Of a stretch of 6,849 nt of DNA, positions 1 through 6,599 are shown in pieces. Source of the DNA: Helicobacteraceae bacterium (GTDB lineage: Bacteria; Campylobacterota; Campylobacteria; Campylobacterales; SZUA-545); contig JAITEA010000011.1 in the NCBI GenBank assembly GCA_031282285.1, positions 1 to 6,849 on the forward strand. Reading direction: 5' to 3'. The stretch's first letter is position 1; every line of letters starts with the position of its first letter. The notes below the pieces were generated by a model, which saw nothing but the letters and a program-made list of their open reading frames with translations, ran no database searches and was not told the origin of the DNA. Both the position numbers and the translations under genes were made by a program.

Positions 1-1
1 G

Positions 2-595
2 TTTTACAGATTCTGCAAGACCGCCGAGGGCGATGATGAATGTCCATACTTTTTTATCATCGACGAAATCAATCGCGGCAATCTGAGCAAGATTTTTGGT
101 GAATTGCTGATGCTCGTTGAAGGCGATAAACGCGGCGAAAGGAACGCCCTGCGTCTGCTCTACAAGAATGAACAATTCTCCGTTCCCGCCAACCTTTACA
201 TCATCGGGATGATGAATACTGCGGACAGAAGTCTTGCGATGATTGACTATGCGCTCCGGCGGCGATTCGCGTTTTTCGGTCTGGAACCCGCGTTTCAATC
301 TGATGGATTCAAAGCACGCCAAGCTCGGATAGGCAATCCGAAATTCAATGCGCTCATTGACAATGTTGAATCCCTGAACGAGGAAATTGGCGAGGACGCT
401 TCGCTTGGCATGGGCTTTCGCATCGGTCACAGCTATTTCTGCGCGAACGAGCACGATGTCATTGACGATGCGTGGCTTTCCTCGGTCGTCGAATATGAGT
501 TGCTTCCACTTTTGAGCGAATACTGGTTTGACGAACCGTCAAAGGTCGAGGATTGGACGAATAAATTGCGGGGTGTTCTCAAGCTACATGGCTGA
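2..595 (+). CDS. mcrB: McrB-type AAA+ GTPase subunit of a McrBC restriction system (3' part only)
   Basis: The reading frame is open from the window edge, so the N-terminal recognition domain and Walker A lie outside; 197 residues remain. Visible in order are a Walker B with its AAA+ continuation (FFIIDEINRGN, about 47-79), the McrB-family signature MNTADRS (about 212-232) and an arginine-rich ALRRRF segment (about 251-268), followed by a helical C-terminal lid. In known McrBC systems McrB forms GTP-driven rings that bind modified DNA and recruit the McrC nuclease. The stop codon lies inside the start of mcrC, so the two are translationally coupled. The ATG at 104 is internal to the AAA+ domain and is not the start. 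DNA specificity cannot be judged, because the domain that sets it is missing from the window. Confidence 0.93.
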   Translation, partial: FYRFCKTAEGDDECPYFFIIDEINRGNLSKIFGELLMLVEGDKRGERNALRLLYKNEQFSVPANLYIIGMMNTADRSLAMIDYALRRRFAFFGLEPAFQSDGFKARQARIGNPKFNALIDNVESLNEEIGEDASLGMGFRIGHSYFCANEHDVIDDAWLSSVVEYELLPLLSEYWFDEPSKVEDWTNKLRGVLKLHG

Positions 596-1622
596 CAACA
601 TCAAGATCAAGAATATCTATTACATGCTTTCCTACGCCTTTCAAACCTTGCGGGAAACAGGTTTGGATAATGTCGCCTCCGAGGATTTCGACAACATCCA
701 TGACCTGTTCGCGGCTATTCTTGTTCGCGGCGTTGGGACGCAGGTCAAGCGTGGTTTGCATCGTGATTATCTTCAATGCGAAGAAATCCTTGCGGGCGTG
801 CGCGGGCAAATTCGGGTGTCTGAAACCATCAAGCAAACTCAGGCGCAAGGCAGGCTGGTATGCGCTTACGATGAATTCGTTCCTGACTCTCCGCACAATC
901 GGGCATTGAAAAGCGTAATGCTTTTGCTCCTTCGTCACGGCAATGTGAAGCCTGAAAACAAAAAGGCGCTCCGCAAGCTACTCACTTATTTTTCCGAAGT
1001 TACCGAGATCGCGCCTGCCGTTATCCGTTGGGACGCATTGAAATATCATCGGAACAATGTTTCCTACCGTATGCTCATGGGGATTTGCCGTCTTACGGTC
1101 AAGGGCTTGCTCCTAACTACGGAGAAAGGAACGCACAGGCTTGCCACATGGTTTCAAGATGAGGCAATGCACCGCCTGTATGAAAAATTCGTGCTTGCGT
1201 ATTATGTGCGGCATCATTCCAATTTTCAGCCCAAACCCGCATCTATCGACTGGGATATTTCCGATGAGGCGCGTAATCCATATCTGCCGCGGATGAAATC
1301 CGACATCACCCTGCAAAATGGTGAAAAGCGGTTGATTATCGACGCCAAATGGTATGAGCGCACGATGCAGGAAAACCGTGGTAAAAAGACCTACAAATCC
1401 GAGCACCTTTATCAAATTTACGCCTATGTCAAGAACAGCGATAAAAGCGCAACCGGCAATGTGGCGGGCGTTCTACTTTACGCCAGAACCGATGAAAGCA
1501 TTACCCCGGATGCGGACATGACAATTGGTGGTAATCGCATCAGCCTGAAAACGCTTGACCTCAATTGTGACTGGAAAGCGATTACGGCGCAGTTGGATAA
1601 CCTGTGCGGATGGCTGTCTTAA
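588..1622 (+). CDS. mcrC: McrC-type PD-(D/E)xK endonuclease subunit
   Basis: This is a complete 344-residue protein. The start at 588 was chosen over an upstream in-frame ATG at 528 because the protein then begins with the usual McrC N-terminus (MADNIKIKNIYYMLSYAF) and overlaps mcrB by only 8 nt. The N-terminal half would contact the McrB ring. The C-terminal half is the nuclease: D239 (in MKSDI), then D252 and K254 (in IIDAKWY), with Q277 further on. The D-x12-D-x-K spacing equals that of the catalytic residues reported for E. coli McrC (D244, D257, K259), so the nuclease looks active. Together with mcrB it should cut foreign DNA carrying modified cytosine, although the exact modification is unknown. 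GATC sites are scarce here compared with the operon to the right, which hints at acquisition by transfer. Confidence 0.94.
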   Translation: MADNIKIKNIYYMLSYAFQTLRETGLDNVASEDFDNIHDLFAAILVRGVGTQVKRGLHRDYLQCEEILAGVRGQIRVSETIKQTQAQGRLVCAYDEFVPDSPHNRALKSVMLLLLRHGNVKPENKKALRKLLTYFSEVTEIAPAVIRWDALKYHRNNVSYRMLMGICRLTVKGLLLTTEKGTHRLATWFQDEAMHRLYEKFVLAYYVRHHSNFQPKPASIDWDISDEARNPYLPRMKSDITLQNGEKRLIIDAKWYERTMQENRGKKTYKSEHLYQIYAYVKNSDKSATGNVAGVLLYARTDESITPDADMTIGGNRISLKTLDLNCDWKAITAQLDNLCGWLS

Positions 1623-1651
1623 TTGTATATAAAAGTTTCAGCTTGCTATTT

Positions 1652-1678
1652 GGCGACATTTCCGCCTCCCCCTTTTTT
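1652..1678 (+). terminator. Weak candidate terminator after mcrC
   Basis: A GGCG stem at 1652-1655 pairs with CGCC at 1663-1666 around a 7-nt loop. A C-run follows and then six T residues at 1673-1678. The stem is only 4 bp and the T-run is offset by 6 nt, so this is a poor intrinsic terminator. Its place 30 nt after the mcrC stop is the main argument for it. Confidence 0.25.
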
Positions 1679-1719
1679 ATCCCAATTAGAATTTACCCAT
1701 GAAATTAAACTGTTCTTTT

Positions 1720-1733
1720 TATCCTATAGGATA
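1720..1733. repeat. 14-bp perfect palindrome in the mcrC/cytochrome b junction
   Basis: TATCCTATAGGATA is fully self-complementary and lies in the AT-rich noncoding stretch between the two convergent transcription units. It has no T-run suited to termination on either strand. Function unknown; it could be a protein-binding site, a junction scar or chance. Confidence 0.4.
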
Positions 1734-1784
1734 TTTGTAGCCAACCTCTTTTATAAGCGCGATCCTGCTAAAACCGCTCTTGTT

Positions 1785-1851
1785 TCCCTCCCCTATGCCG
1801 TAAACAAAACTTCCGAGCGCTTCGGCGCGGCGCTTTGCTTCCGTTTTCATC
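1785..1851 (-). pseudogene. Decayed fragment of an FdhB-like iron-sulfur protein gene
   Basis: Read on the - strand from 1850, this stretch encodes MKTEAKRRAEALGSFVYGIGEG. It matches residues 222-243 of the intact iron-sulfur protein gene at 2601-3557 at 18 of 22 positions. The DNA of the central block (1794-1851 against 2838-2895) agrees at about 51 of 58 positions by hand alignment. Similarity stops on both sides: the cysteine motifs that should precede it are absent, and the sequence after GEG does not follow the family pattern. The fragment sits just downstream of the cytochrome b stop and has no start signal of its own. It looks like the remnant of a duplicated electron-transfer gene. 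A 90-residue open frame (1719-1991) runs through it but begins inside the cytochrome gene, so I do not count it as a gene. Confidence 0.6.
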
Positions 1852-1918
1852 ACGGCTATGACAAGTACTCTGCCTATCAAATCAGCGTTGCGAGACACAA
1901 ACGGCTTTAGCGCGTTGG

Positions 1919-2608
1919 TTATGTCGACGCGCGATCGTCGTTCGTGGAGGGTTTTTGCGGTTTTTGCGCCTCTTTGACGCCCTCTTTCCACAGGCTATGC
2001 CTATGCAGCGCGTAATCGGCGGCGACCTTGCCGCTAAACATCGCGCTTAGCAGTTTGCGGTTTGGCTTAAACAAAAACGCCGCCAGATGCCCCGCGACGC
2101 CCAACATTATCAGGATCATACCCAGATTATGCAATTGCGCCGTCCAGAAATGCAGCCAGTCGGGTATATTCCACCCCGCGACATTTTTCGCCATCTTGAT
2201 TAGCCCCGTAACGATCAGCAGCAGCAGCGAAAAAGCGATAAAGCCGTACGCCAGCCGCTGTTCGGGCAGATATTTCTCGCTTGGCGGTTCCTCTTTGGCG
2301 CGGATCATCGCCCATATAACCTTTAACGAGGCTTTGAAATCGCCATTTTTGGGGACGATCGCAAACTCGCGCCGCATAGTATGAAAAGCTATATGATAAG
2401 CTGCGGCGCCAAGCAGTATGATCGCGAAAATATAATGAACGATCAGCGTGATCTGATAATCCGCCGTCCAAGCCATCGCTATCAGATCGGAGAGTTTGTA
2501 GCGCTTATACGCGGGCAACTGCCCTATGCCGCTAAATATAAGCCCGAAAACAGAGAGCGCGATCGTCCAATGAACGATCCTATTGGATAGGCTCTGGCGC
2601 TTAATCAT
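1919..2608 (-). CDS. Formate-dehydrogenase gamma-type diheme cytochrome b (FdnI/FdhI-like)
   Basis: A 229-residue integral membrane protein with four hydrophobic segments (about 11-29, 53-77, 119-139 and 156-179). Likely heme b ligands are H13 (RIVHW), H58, H160 and H174. The 14-residue spacing of the last pair equals that of E. coli FdnI (H155/H169), and the first pair also falls at the expected places. The C-terminal GKVAADYALHRHSLWKE resembles the GKV...HHPRWYRE end of FdnI. In that family the subunit takes electrons from the iron-sulfur subunit and reduces quinone. The start is supported by AAGGA 7 nt upstream, and the gene overlaps the preceding iron-sulfur gene by 8 nt (ATGATTAA). It is the last gene of the operon. 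Which enzyme it serves is not shown here, because no molybdoenzyme gene is present. Confidence 0.88.
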   Translation of the reverse strand: MIKRQSLSNRIVHWTIALSVFGLIFSGIGQLPAYKRYKLSDLIAMAWTADYQITLIVHYIFAIILLGAAAYHIAFHTMRREFAIVPKNGDFKASLKVIWAMIRAKEEPPSEKYLPEQRLAYGFIAFSLLLLIVTGLIKMAKNVAGWNIPDWLHFWTAQLHNLGMILIMLGVAGHLAAFLFKPNRKLLSAMFSGKVAADYALHRHSLWKEGVKEAQKPQKPSTNDDRAST

Positions 2609-3557
2609 TTTTGCTTCCTTTATAAACCGCTATCGCCGCGCCCGCTACGGCGGCTATCGGCGCGATCAGCGCGGCGGCAAACAACCCTTCCGCGCCATTT
2701 AGCTTGCTTGTTATATTAGGCGGCATTTGCGGGCGACCGAACGCTTTATCCTCGCCCTTTTTTGCCGCGATCGCCCCGTCGATTTCGGCAAACGAAACGG
2801 GCGAAACATAAAAGGTCGAAGTCCCGCCGCCTTCGTCTATGCCGTACACAAAACCGCCGATCGCTTCGGCGCGACGCTTTGCCTCCTTTTTCATCGCAGA
2901 TTTTTCGCCGAAAATAATCGCTTTTTTATGGCATTTCAGCGCGCAAACTGGCGCTTTGTTTTGCGCCAGTAGATCGGCGCACGAATCGCACTTATACATC
3001 GCGCCGCCGCCCATAAACTTTGGCGCGATCTTGGTATAAAGCCCGACTCCCGCCTGCCGTTGCGGGATATTCCAAGGGCAAACATCGCGGCATTTGCTTC
3101 CGCCCATACAGAAGTTTTCGTCGATATGTACCGCGCCCTCTTTGGATTTGCCGATCACGCCGAAGGGGCAGAGTTTCTGGCAGGCGGGATCGTCGCAATG
3201 CATACAGCGCCGCGGCAAGAAAATCCTGCGCCCGCCTACCTCCAGCGCCTCGACATAAGTCCAGTTGTATGGCGTGAGGCGGTTTGTAACGCCGCGCTTG
3301 TTCGACCAATCCTCGTGGCGCTTTTGAGGCCAGTAATCTTGCAGATATTGCGGATCGGGCTTCGGAAAGCGATCGGCGTTCTTTTCGCGGCACGCGGCGA
3401 CGCACGCGGGCGTTTGCAAACCCTCGCATCCGTCGCACAGCGTCAGATCGATAATCGAGCCTATCTCGCGGTTAGACGCGGTCGCCTCGGCGGGCTTTAG
3501 CGCCGCGCAGGTAGCCGCGCCGATCGCTACGGTTTTGAAAAACCTTCGCCTGTTCAT
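2601..3557 (-). CDS. Tat-exported, membrane-anchored ferredoxin-like electron-transfer protein (FdhB/FdnH-like)
   Basis: A 318-residue protein when started at 3557; longer in-frame starts would run through the upstream gene. This start gives a twin-arginine signal (MNRRRFFK, then a hydrophobic stretch to about residue 26). Four cysteine motifs follow: C41/C44/C52/C56, C118/C121/C126/C130, C150/C156/C160 and C190/C193/C205/C209. The third has glycine (G153) where a second CxxC cysteine is expected, so it may hold a [3Fe-4S] cluster or use another ligand. Residues 222-256 carry the YG...GGTS..YVSP-type segment seen in formate dehydrogenase beta subunits. A transmembrane helix at about 288-311 resembles the FdnH anchor. 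It should carry electrons on the periplasmic side to the cytochrome b encoded next. It begins 8 nt after the DUF2892-like gene. The actual electron donor is unknown. Confidence 0.9.
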   Translation of the reverse strand: MNRRRFFKTVAIGAATCAALKPAEATASNREIGSIIDLTLCDGCEGLQTPACVAACREKNADRFPKPDPQYLQDYWPQKRHEDWSNKRGVTNRLTPYNWTYVEALEVGGRRIFLPRRCMHCDDPACQKLCPFGVIGKSKEGAVHIDENFCMGGSKCRDVCPWNIPQRQAGVGLYTKIAPKFMGGGAMYKCDSCADLLAQNKAPVCALKCHKKAIIFGEKSAMKKEAKRRAEAIGGFVYGIDEGGGTSTFYVSPVSFAEIDGAIAAKKGEDKAFGRPQMPPNITSKLNGAEGLFAAALIAPIAAVAGAAIAVYKGSKND

Positions 3558-3565
3558 CGCCAAGC

Positions 3566-3814
3566 CTAATCGCCCGAACAACAACAATCGCATTCGCCTT
3601 TGGCGCGGCTTGCGCGGCATTTGCGGCTTGTTAGCTTGACGACGCTATACATCGGGCATATACCGATCGCGCCCGTTACGATCATCGCGGCTCCGATCGC
3701 GGCTAAAACCCACGAGAGGTACGGACCAAACGCGTTCAGCAGCGTCGCCGCGCCGATTACGAACCCAAGCGCGATCCTAGCCGCGCGGTCGATTTTGCAC
3801 ATATTGCTTTTCAT
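3566..3814 (-). CDS. Small DUF2892-like inner-membrane protein with cysteine-rich C-terminus
   Basis: An 82-residue protein. The N-terminus (NMCKIDRAARIALGFVIG), two hydrophobic helices (about 12-29 and 33-52) and the GICPMYSVVKL segment fit the DUF2892 pattern, the type of membrane unit also found in the rhodanese YgaP. Most relatives stop soon after the CPxY motif. This one continues with a basic stretch and a tail holding C66, C75, C77, C78 and C79 (ending CDCCCSGD), which could bind metal or carry persulfide sulfur; that is inference only. The start is fixed by AAGGAG 6 nt upstream, and the TAA stop of the porin gene overlaps that site. It lies between the porin and the iron-sulfur protein genes, in an operon headed by a sulfide oxidoreductase. 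Confidence 0.82.
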   Translation of the reverse strand: MKSNMCKIDRAARIALGFVIGAATLLNAFGPYLSWVLAAIGAAMIVTGAIGICPMYSVVKLTSRKCRASRAKGECDCCCSGD

Positions 3815-3825
3815 CTTGTTCTCCT

Positions 3826-5196
3826 TTAATATCTGTAGCGGATATAAAACCGCAGATCGCTTGCCTTATCTACGGCGCTTGAGCGATCGCTAATCTTGAC
3901 GGGCGCGCCCTCCTCGCCAAAAAAGGCGTTACTGCCCGTATAGTCGTAGTCGATATAGGTATAACGCGCCTGAAAACTAAGTACCTGCCCGATCAGCGGC
4001 TGCGTGTAGTAGATTTCGTACGCCCTGCCGCGCGCGGCGAGTTTGGAGCCGATCGCCGTATCCTCCGCGTAGGTAAAACTGCGCCAATACTTGCTTCCTT
4101 GATTGTACTCCAGCCCGATCGCGCCCGTGTCCGACCAGAACGCCGGAAATTGCGCGCCGACATACCAGCTTTCGCCGATCTTGCGATTGGCGCTACCCAG
4201 CATTCGCATAGAGCCGCTTGGATCGCTTTGACTGATCGAATAGCTTACGAACAGCTTGGTATTGTCGAGAAAGTCGTTGATAAACTCGCCGACGCCCTCC
4301 TGAACATAGGCGATAGAGGCGGCGTTGATCGCGCCAAAATCCCGAAAGCCCGCCTCCGGCGATCCGCTCGCGTTAAACTCGTAGCCGATCAGATTAACGG
4401 CGCGGATAAACTGCGTAACCACGCGGTACTGCCCGTCGTAATAGGGCTGAAAGATTAAACCCGCCATATCGATATCGTCTTTATGAGTCTGGCTTTTGTC
4501 CGCCGCGTAGTCCGCGCCGTCCTGACTGAAGCGCGGCTTGGCGTTTGTCAGCCCGCGCCCTAAGCAGAGTTTGGCGTACATACCCGCTATGCCCGCAGCC
4601 TTGCTTAGATCAAGCTGAAAGCTGGCGCCGTCGAACTCGGCGTTTATCATCTGGCTAAGCGGCGATTGCGCCGCGTCGTCCTCGCGGTAGTGCAGCGGCG
4701 ATCCGCCCGTGGAAGGGCGGCGTCCAAAACTAGCCGTATAACCTAGATCGCCTAGCGTTCCGTTGTGGAGGAAATACGCCTGCCTGACCTTGAGCGTATT
4801 ATCGGAGCTTGCTTCATTGACCACCCAGTCGAAATCGCTAAACCGCGCCGCGGTATTGGTCTGAGCGCGATTGGCGCTATCGCCGTAGAGCTTGTTGTAC
4901 GATAGCTGCCCGAAAAAGGCGATATCGCTTTGGGGTTGATATTTCATATTCAGCCAGAGGCGCGTGGAGAGCAGATCGTCGTTCTTGGCTACGCCGCCGT
5001 CCGCGAACTCGTAGCGGATCGTATCGATCGCCGTCCGCAGATCGACGCCAAACTTCAGATTGTCCTGCGCGCTTTGCTTTCTTACCTCGCCTAGATCGCT
5101 TTTGAGCCGCGCGATCTCCGTTTTGAGCGCCTCTATTTCGTCGTTTCCAAACGCCGCGCTCAGCAAAAGTGCCGCTAAAGCCGTTTTGCGGATCAT
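3826..5196 (-). CDS. DUF3373-like outer-membrane beta-barrel protein (putative porin)
   Basis: A 456-residue protein. Residues 1-17 form a Sec-type signal peptide (MIRKTALAALLLSAAFG). A short coiled coil follows at about 18-45 (NDEIEALKTEIARLKSDLGE). The rest shows the alternating polar and aromatic pattern of beta strands, with a final FYIRYRY whose terminal aromatic suits recognition by the outer-membrane assembly machinery. The overall look matches the DUF3373 family of Campylobacterota, which I recognise from memory rather than from a search. The cargo is unknown; its place after a sulfide oxidoreductase gene suggests passage of a sulfur compound or another substrate of the same pathway. 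The start is supported by AAGGAG 6 nt upstream, which overlaps the TAA stop of the sulfide oxidoreductase gene. Confidence 0.82.
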   Translation of the reverse strand: MIRKTALAALLLSAAFGNDEIEALKTEIARLKSDLGEVRKQSAQDNLKFGVDLRTAIDTIRYEFADGGVAKNDDLLSTRLWLNMKYQPQSDIAFFGQLSYNKLYGDSANRAQTNTAARFSDFDWVVNEASSDNTLKVRQAYFLHNGTLGDLGYTASFGRRPSTGGSPLHYREDDAAQSPLSQMINAEFDGASFQLDLSKAAGIAGMYAKLCLGRGLTNAKPRFSQDGADYAADKSQTHKDDIDMAGLIFQPYYDGQYRVVTQFIRAVNLIGYEFNASGSPEAGFRDFGAINAASIAYVQEGVGEFINDFLDNTKLFVSYSISQSDPSGSMRMLGSANRKIGESWYVGAQFPAFWSDTGAIGLEYNQGSKYWRSFTYAEDTAIGSKLAARGRAYEIYYTQPLIGQVLSFQARYTYIDYDYTGSNAFFGEEGAPVKISDRSSAVDKASDLRFYIRYRY

Positions 5197-5205
5197 CTCG
5201 TCTCC

Positions 5206-6594
5206 TTAGCCTTTTGCGCGCAGCATAGATTTGTACATAATAGGCATCAGCGCGTGCACTTTGAGCAGCCACCACATCCAGCGCTCTTGCGTCGGATCGA
5301 GCGGCGCGCTAGGCAGCAGCGTGTCCGATCCGTCCGCGCCCTTGTAGCCAAACTCCAGCATCATCACGCTACCGTAATTGGTGATCAACGGGCAGACGGT
5401 GTAGCCGTTATACTTCTGGCTTGGCGGTTTGCCTTGCATCGTATCGACAAGGTTTTGCGCGACGATAGGGTAGTGTTTATGCGCGCTGCCGCCCGTCTTG
5501 CCAAACGGCGTGGCTACAATGTCGCCGGCGCCAAAGATTTCGGGGTAGGTTTCGCTCTGAAGCGTTTCGATATTGACCTTCAAAAAGCCCGTCGGATTGG
5601 CAAGTTTGGGGTTTTTCGCCACGACCGCCGCGCCCGATTGGTTGGGGACAATATGGATAAAATCATACGGCTTGGTTACAAACTCGCTTTGCTCAACCTC
5701 GATTCCAAGATCGTCGTCCATCACGAGCTTTGGGACGGCGAAAGTCGCTTCGCGCCGCGCCGCGTCAATCTTGACCAGCTTGTGCTTGAACCGGCTCGAC
5801 ATTTCGCGCTTGGCGTAGAGCTTCTCGATCGCGTCGGCGTAAACCTGAACGCCAAACCACGAGCCGCCGGTCATCATCTGCGTCAGCTCCGCGTTGTCGC
5901 GCGCGCCGTTTCGCCTGATGTAATCCTGCGCCAAAAACGCGATCTTTTTGGGCGCGCCGCCGCATTTGATCGGCGTGGTCGTCTCGCAAAATAGCGCCGA
6001 AACCTTGCGCTTTTTGCTTTCGGCGGCAAGCTCTTGCAACTGATTCCACGCCCGCGTCGCGCCTTCGTAGGCGTAGATCGAGGCGACGCCGCTTTTGCCG
6101 AGCATAGAGCGATCCAGCCCTTCGATCGCCTCGTAGTTTAGGTCGATGCCCGCCGCGATCACAAGAAAATCGTAACTTATCGTCTCGCCTTGATCGGTGG
6201 TTACGGTTTTGGCGTCGGGATCGATCGCGATCGCCTTTTGCTTGATCCACTTCGCGCCCTTGGGGATATAATCGGCGTTGTTCAGCTTGGGATACTCCGC
6301 GCTTACCACGCCGCCCGCTATCAGGCTGAACGCGGGCTGGTAGAGGTGCGTTTGCGTGTCGTCGATAATCGTGATATCGGGGTCGGCGAGCAGATCGCAA
6401 AGCCTAGCGGCGGTTGAAACGCCCGCCGCGCCCGCGCCGATAACGACGATTTTGCCTTTGGCGGCTATTGGCGCCGCCGCTTGCGCCTCGGTATTCAGCG
6501 CGCCGAAAGCGGGGTTGAACGCCATAACCGCGCTTGCGGCTCCGGCGAGTTTGAGCGCGTCGCGACGCGATAGGGAGGATTGCCGGTTGGTCAT
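5206..6594 (-). CDS. sqr: Tat-exported type II sulfide:quinone oxidoreductase
   Basis: A 462-residue flavoprotein. It opens with a twin-arginine signal (SRRDALK at 9-15, hydrophobic to about 30, likely cleavage near AQA at 38-40). A Rossmann FAD motif (VIGAGAAG, 51-58) and a second FAD motif (FGAGD, 354-358) follow. The redox cysteines are C211 in IKCGGAPKK and C401 in YTVCPLIT, matching the sequence contexts of Cys201 and Cys379 of human SQOR, which places it in the type II group. The C-terminal RWMWWLLKVHALMP resembles the amphipathic membrane-binding end of SQR. Family members oxidise sulfide to sulfane sulfur and reduce quinone. Export would place this one on the periplasmic face. C66 and C203 are additional cysteines. 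Start 6594 has AAGGAG 5 nt upstream and no residues before the Tat signal. A flavocytochrome c-like sulfide dehydrogenase is the main alternative. Confidence 0.9.
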   Translation of the reverse strand: MTNRQSSLSRRDALKLAGAASAVMAFNPAFGALNTEAQAAAPIAAKGKIVVIGAGAAGVSTAARLCDLLADPDITIIDDTQTHLYQPAFSLIAGGVVSAEYPKLNNADYIPKGAKWIKQKAIAIDPDAKTVTTDQGETISYDFLVIAAGIDLNYEAIEGLDRSMLGKSGVASIYAYEGATRAWNQLQELAAESKKRKVSALFCETTTPIKCGGAPKKIAFLAQDYIRRNGARDNAELTQMMTGGSWFGVQVYADAIEKLYAKREMSSRFKHKLVKIDAARREATFAVPKLVMDDDLGIEVEQSEFVTKPYDFIHIVPNQSGAAVVAKNPKLANPTGFLKVNIETLQSETYPEIFGAGDIVATPFGKTGGSAHKHYPIVAQNLVDTMQGKPPSQKYNGYTVCPLITNYGSVMMLEFGYKGADGSDTLLPSAPLDPTQERWMWWLLKVHALMPIMYKSMLRAKG

Positions 6595-6599
6595 TGATG

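Larger units (their letters stand above)
1623..1918. other. Intergenic region between convergent mcrC and cytochrome b genes
   Basis: About 300 bp without an intact gene. It holds the weak terminator-like hairpin after mcrC, the 14-bp palindrome at 1720 and the iron-sulfur gene remnant at 1785-1851. The left half is AT-rich, while the right half has the composition of the operon, so the boundary between the two DNA types probably lies around 1740-1790. No convincing terminator for the - strand operon was seen. Confidence 0.6.

Noticed and set aside
579..938. 119-codon - strand frame opposite mcrC
   Set aside because: Antisense to a well-supported nuclease gene, with no recognisable family and no start signal.
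1623..1910. Open frame on the + strand after mcrC
   Set aside because: It begins directly at the mcrC stop with a non-ATG codon, has no ribosome binding site and runs antisense through the iron-sulfur gene remnant.
1719..1991. 90-codon - strand open frame overlapping the 3' end of cytochrome b
   Set aside because: Its start lies inside the cytochrome gene in another frame and only its middle part has a recognisable relative. It is better described as a gene remnant at 1785-1851.
2577..2589. Near copy of the 1720 palindrome (ATCCTATTGGATA)
   Set aside because: It is inside the cytochrome b coding sequence (LSNRIV), is not a perfect palindrome and has no shared flanks; a 12 of 13 match this short can be chance.
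3558..3620. Longer N-terminus for the iron-sulfur protein starting at 3620
   Set aside because: The extra 21 residues overlap the DUF2892-like gene and would bury the Tat signal; starting at MNRRRFFK gives a proper signal and an 8-nt gap.
5254..5994. 246-codon open frame on the + strand opposite SQR
   Set aside because: It is antisense to a gene with clear FAD and cysteine motifs, has an arginine-rich low-complexity translation and no ribosome binding site. Long antisense frames are common in GC-rich genes.
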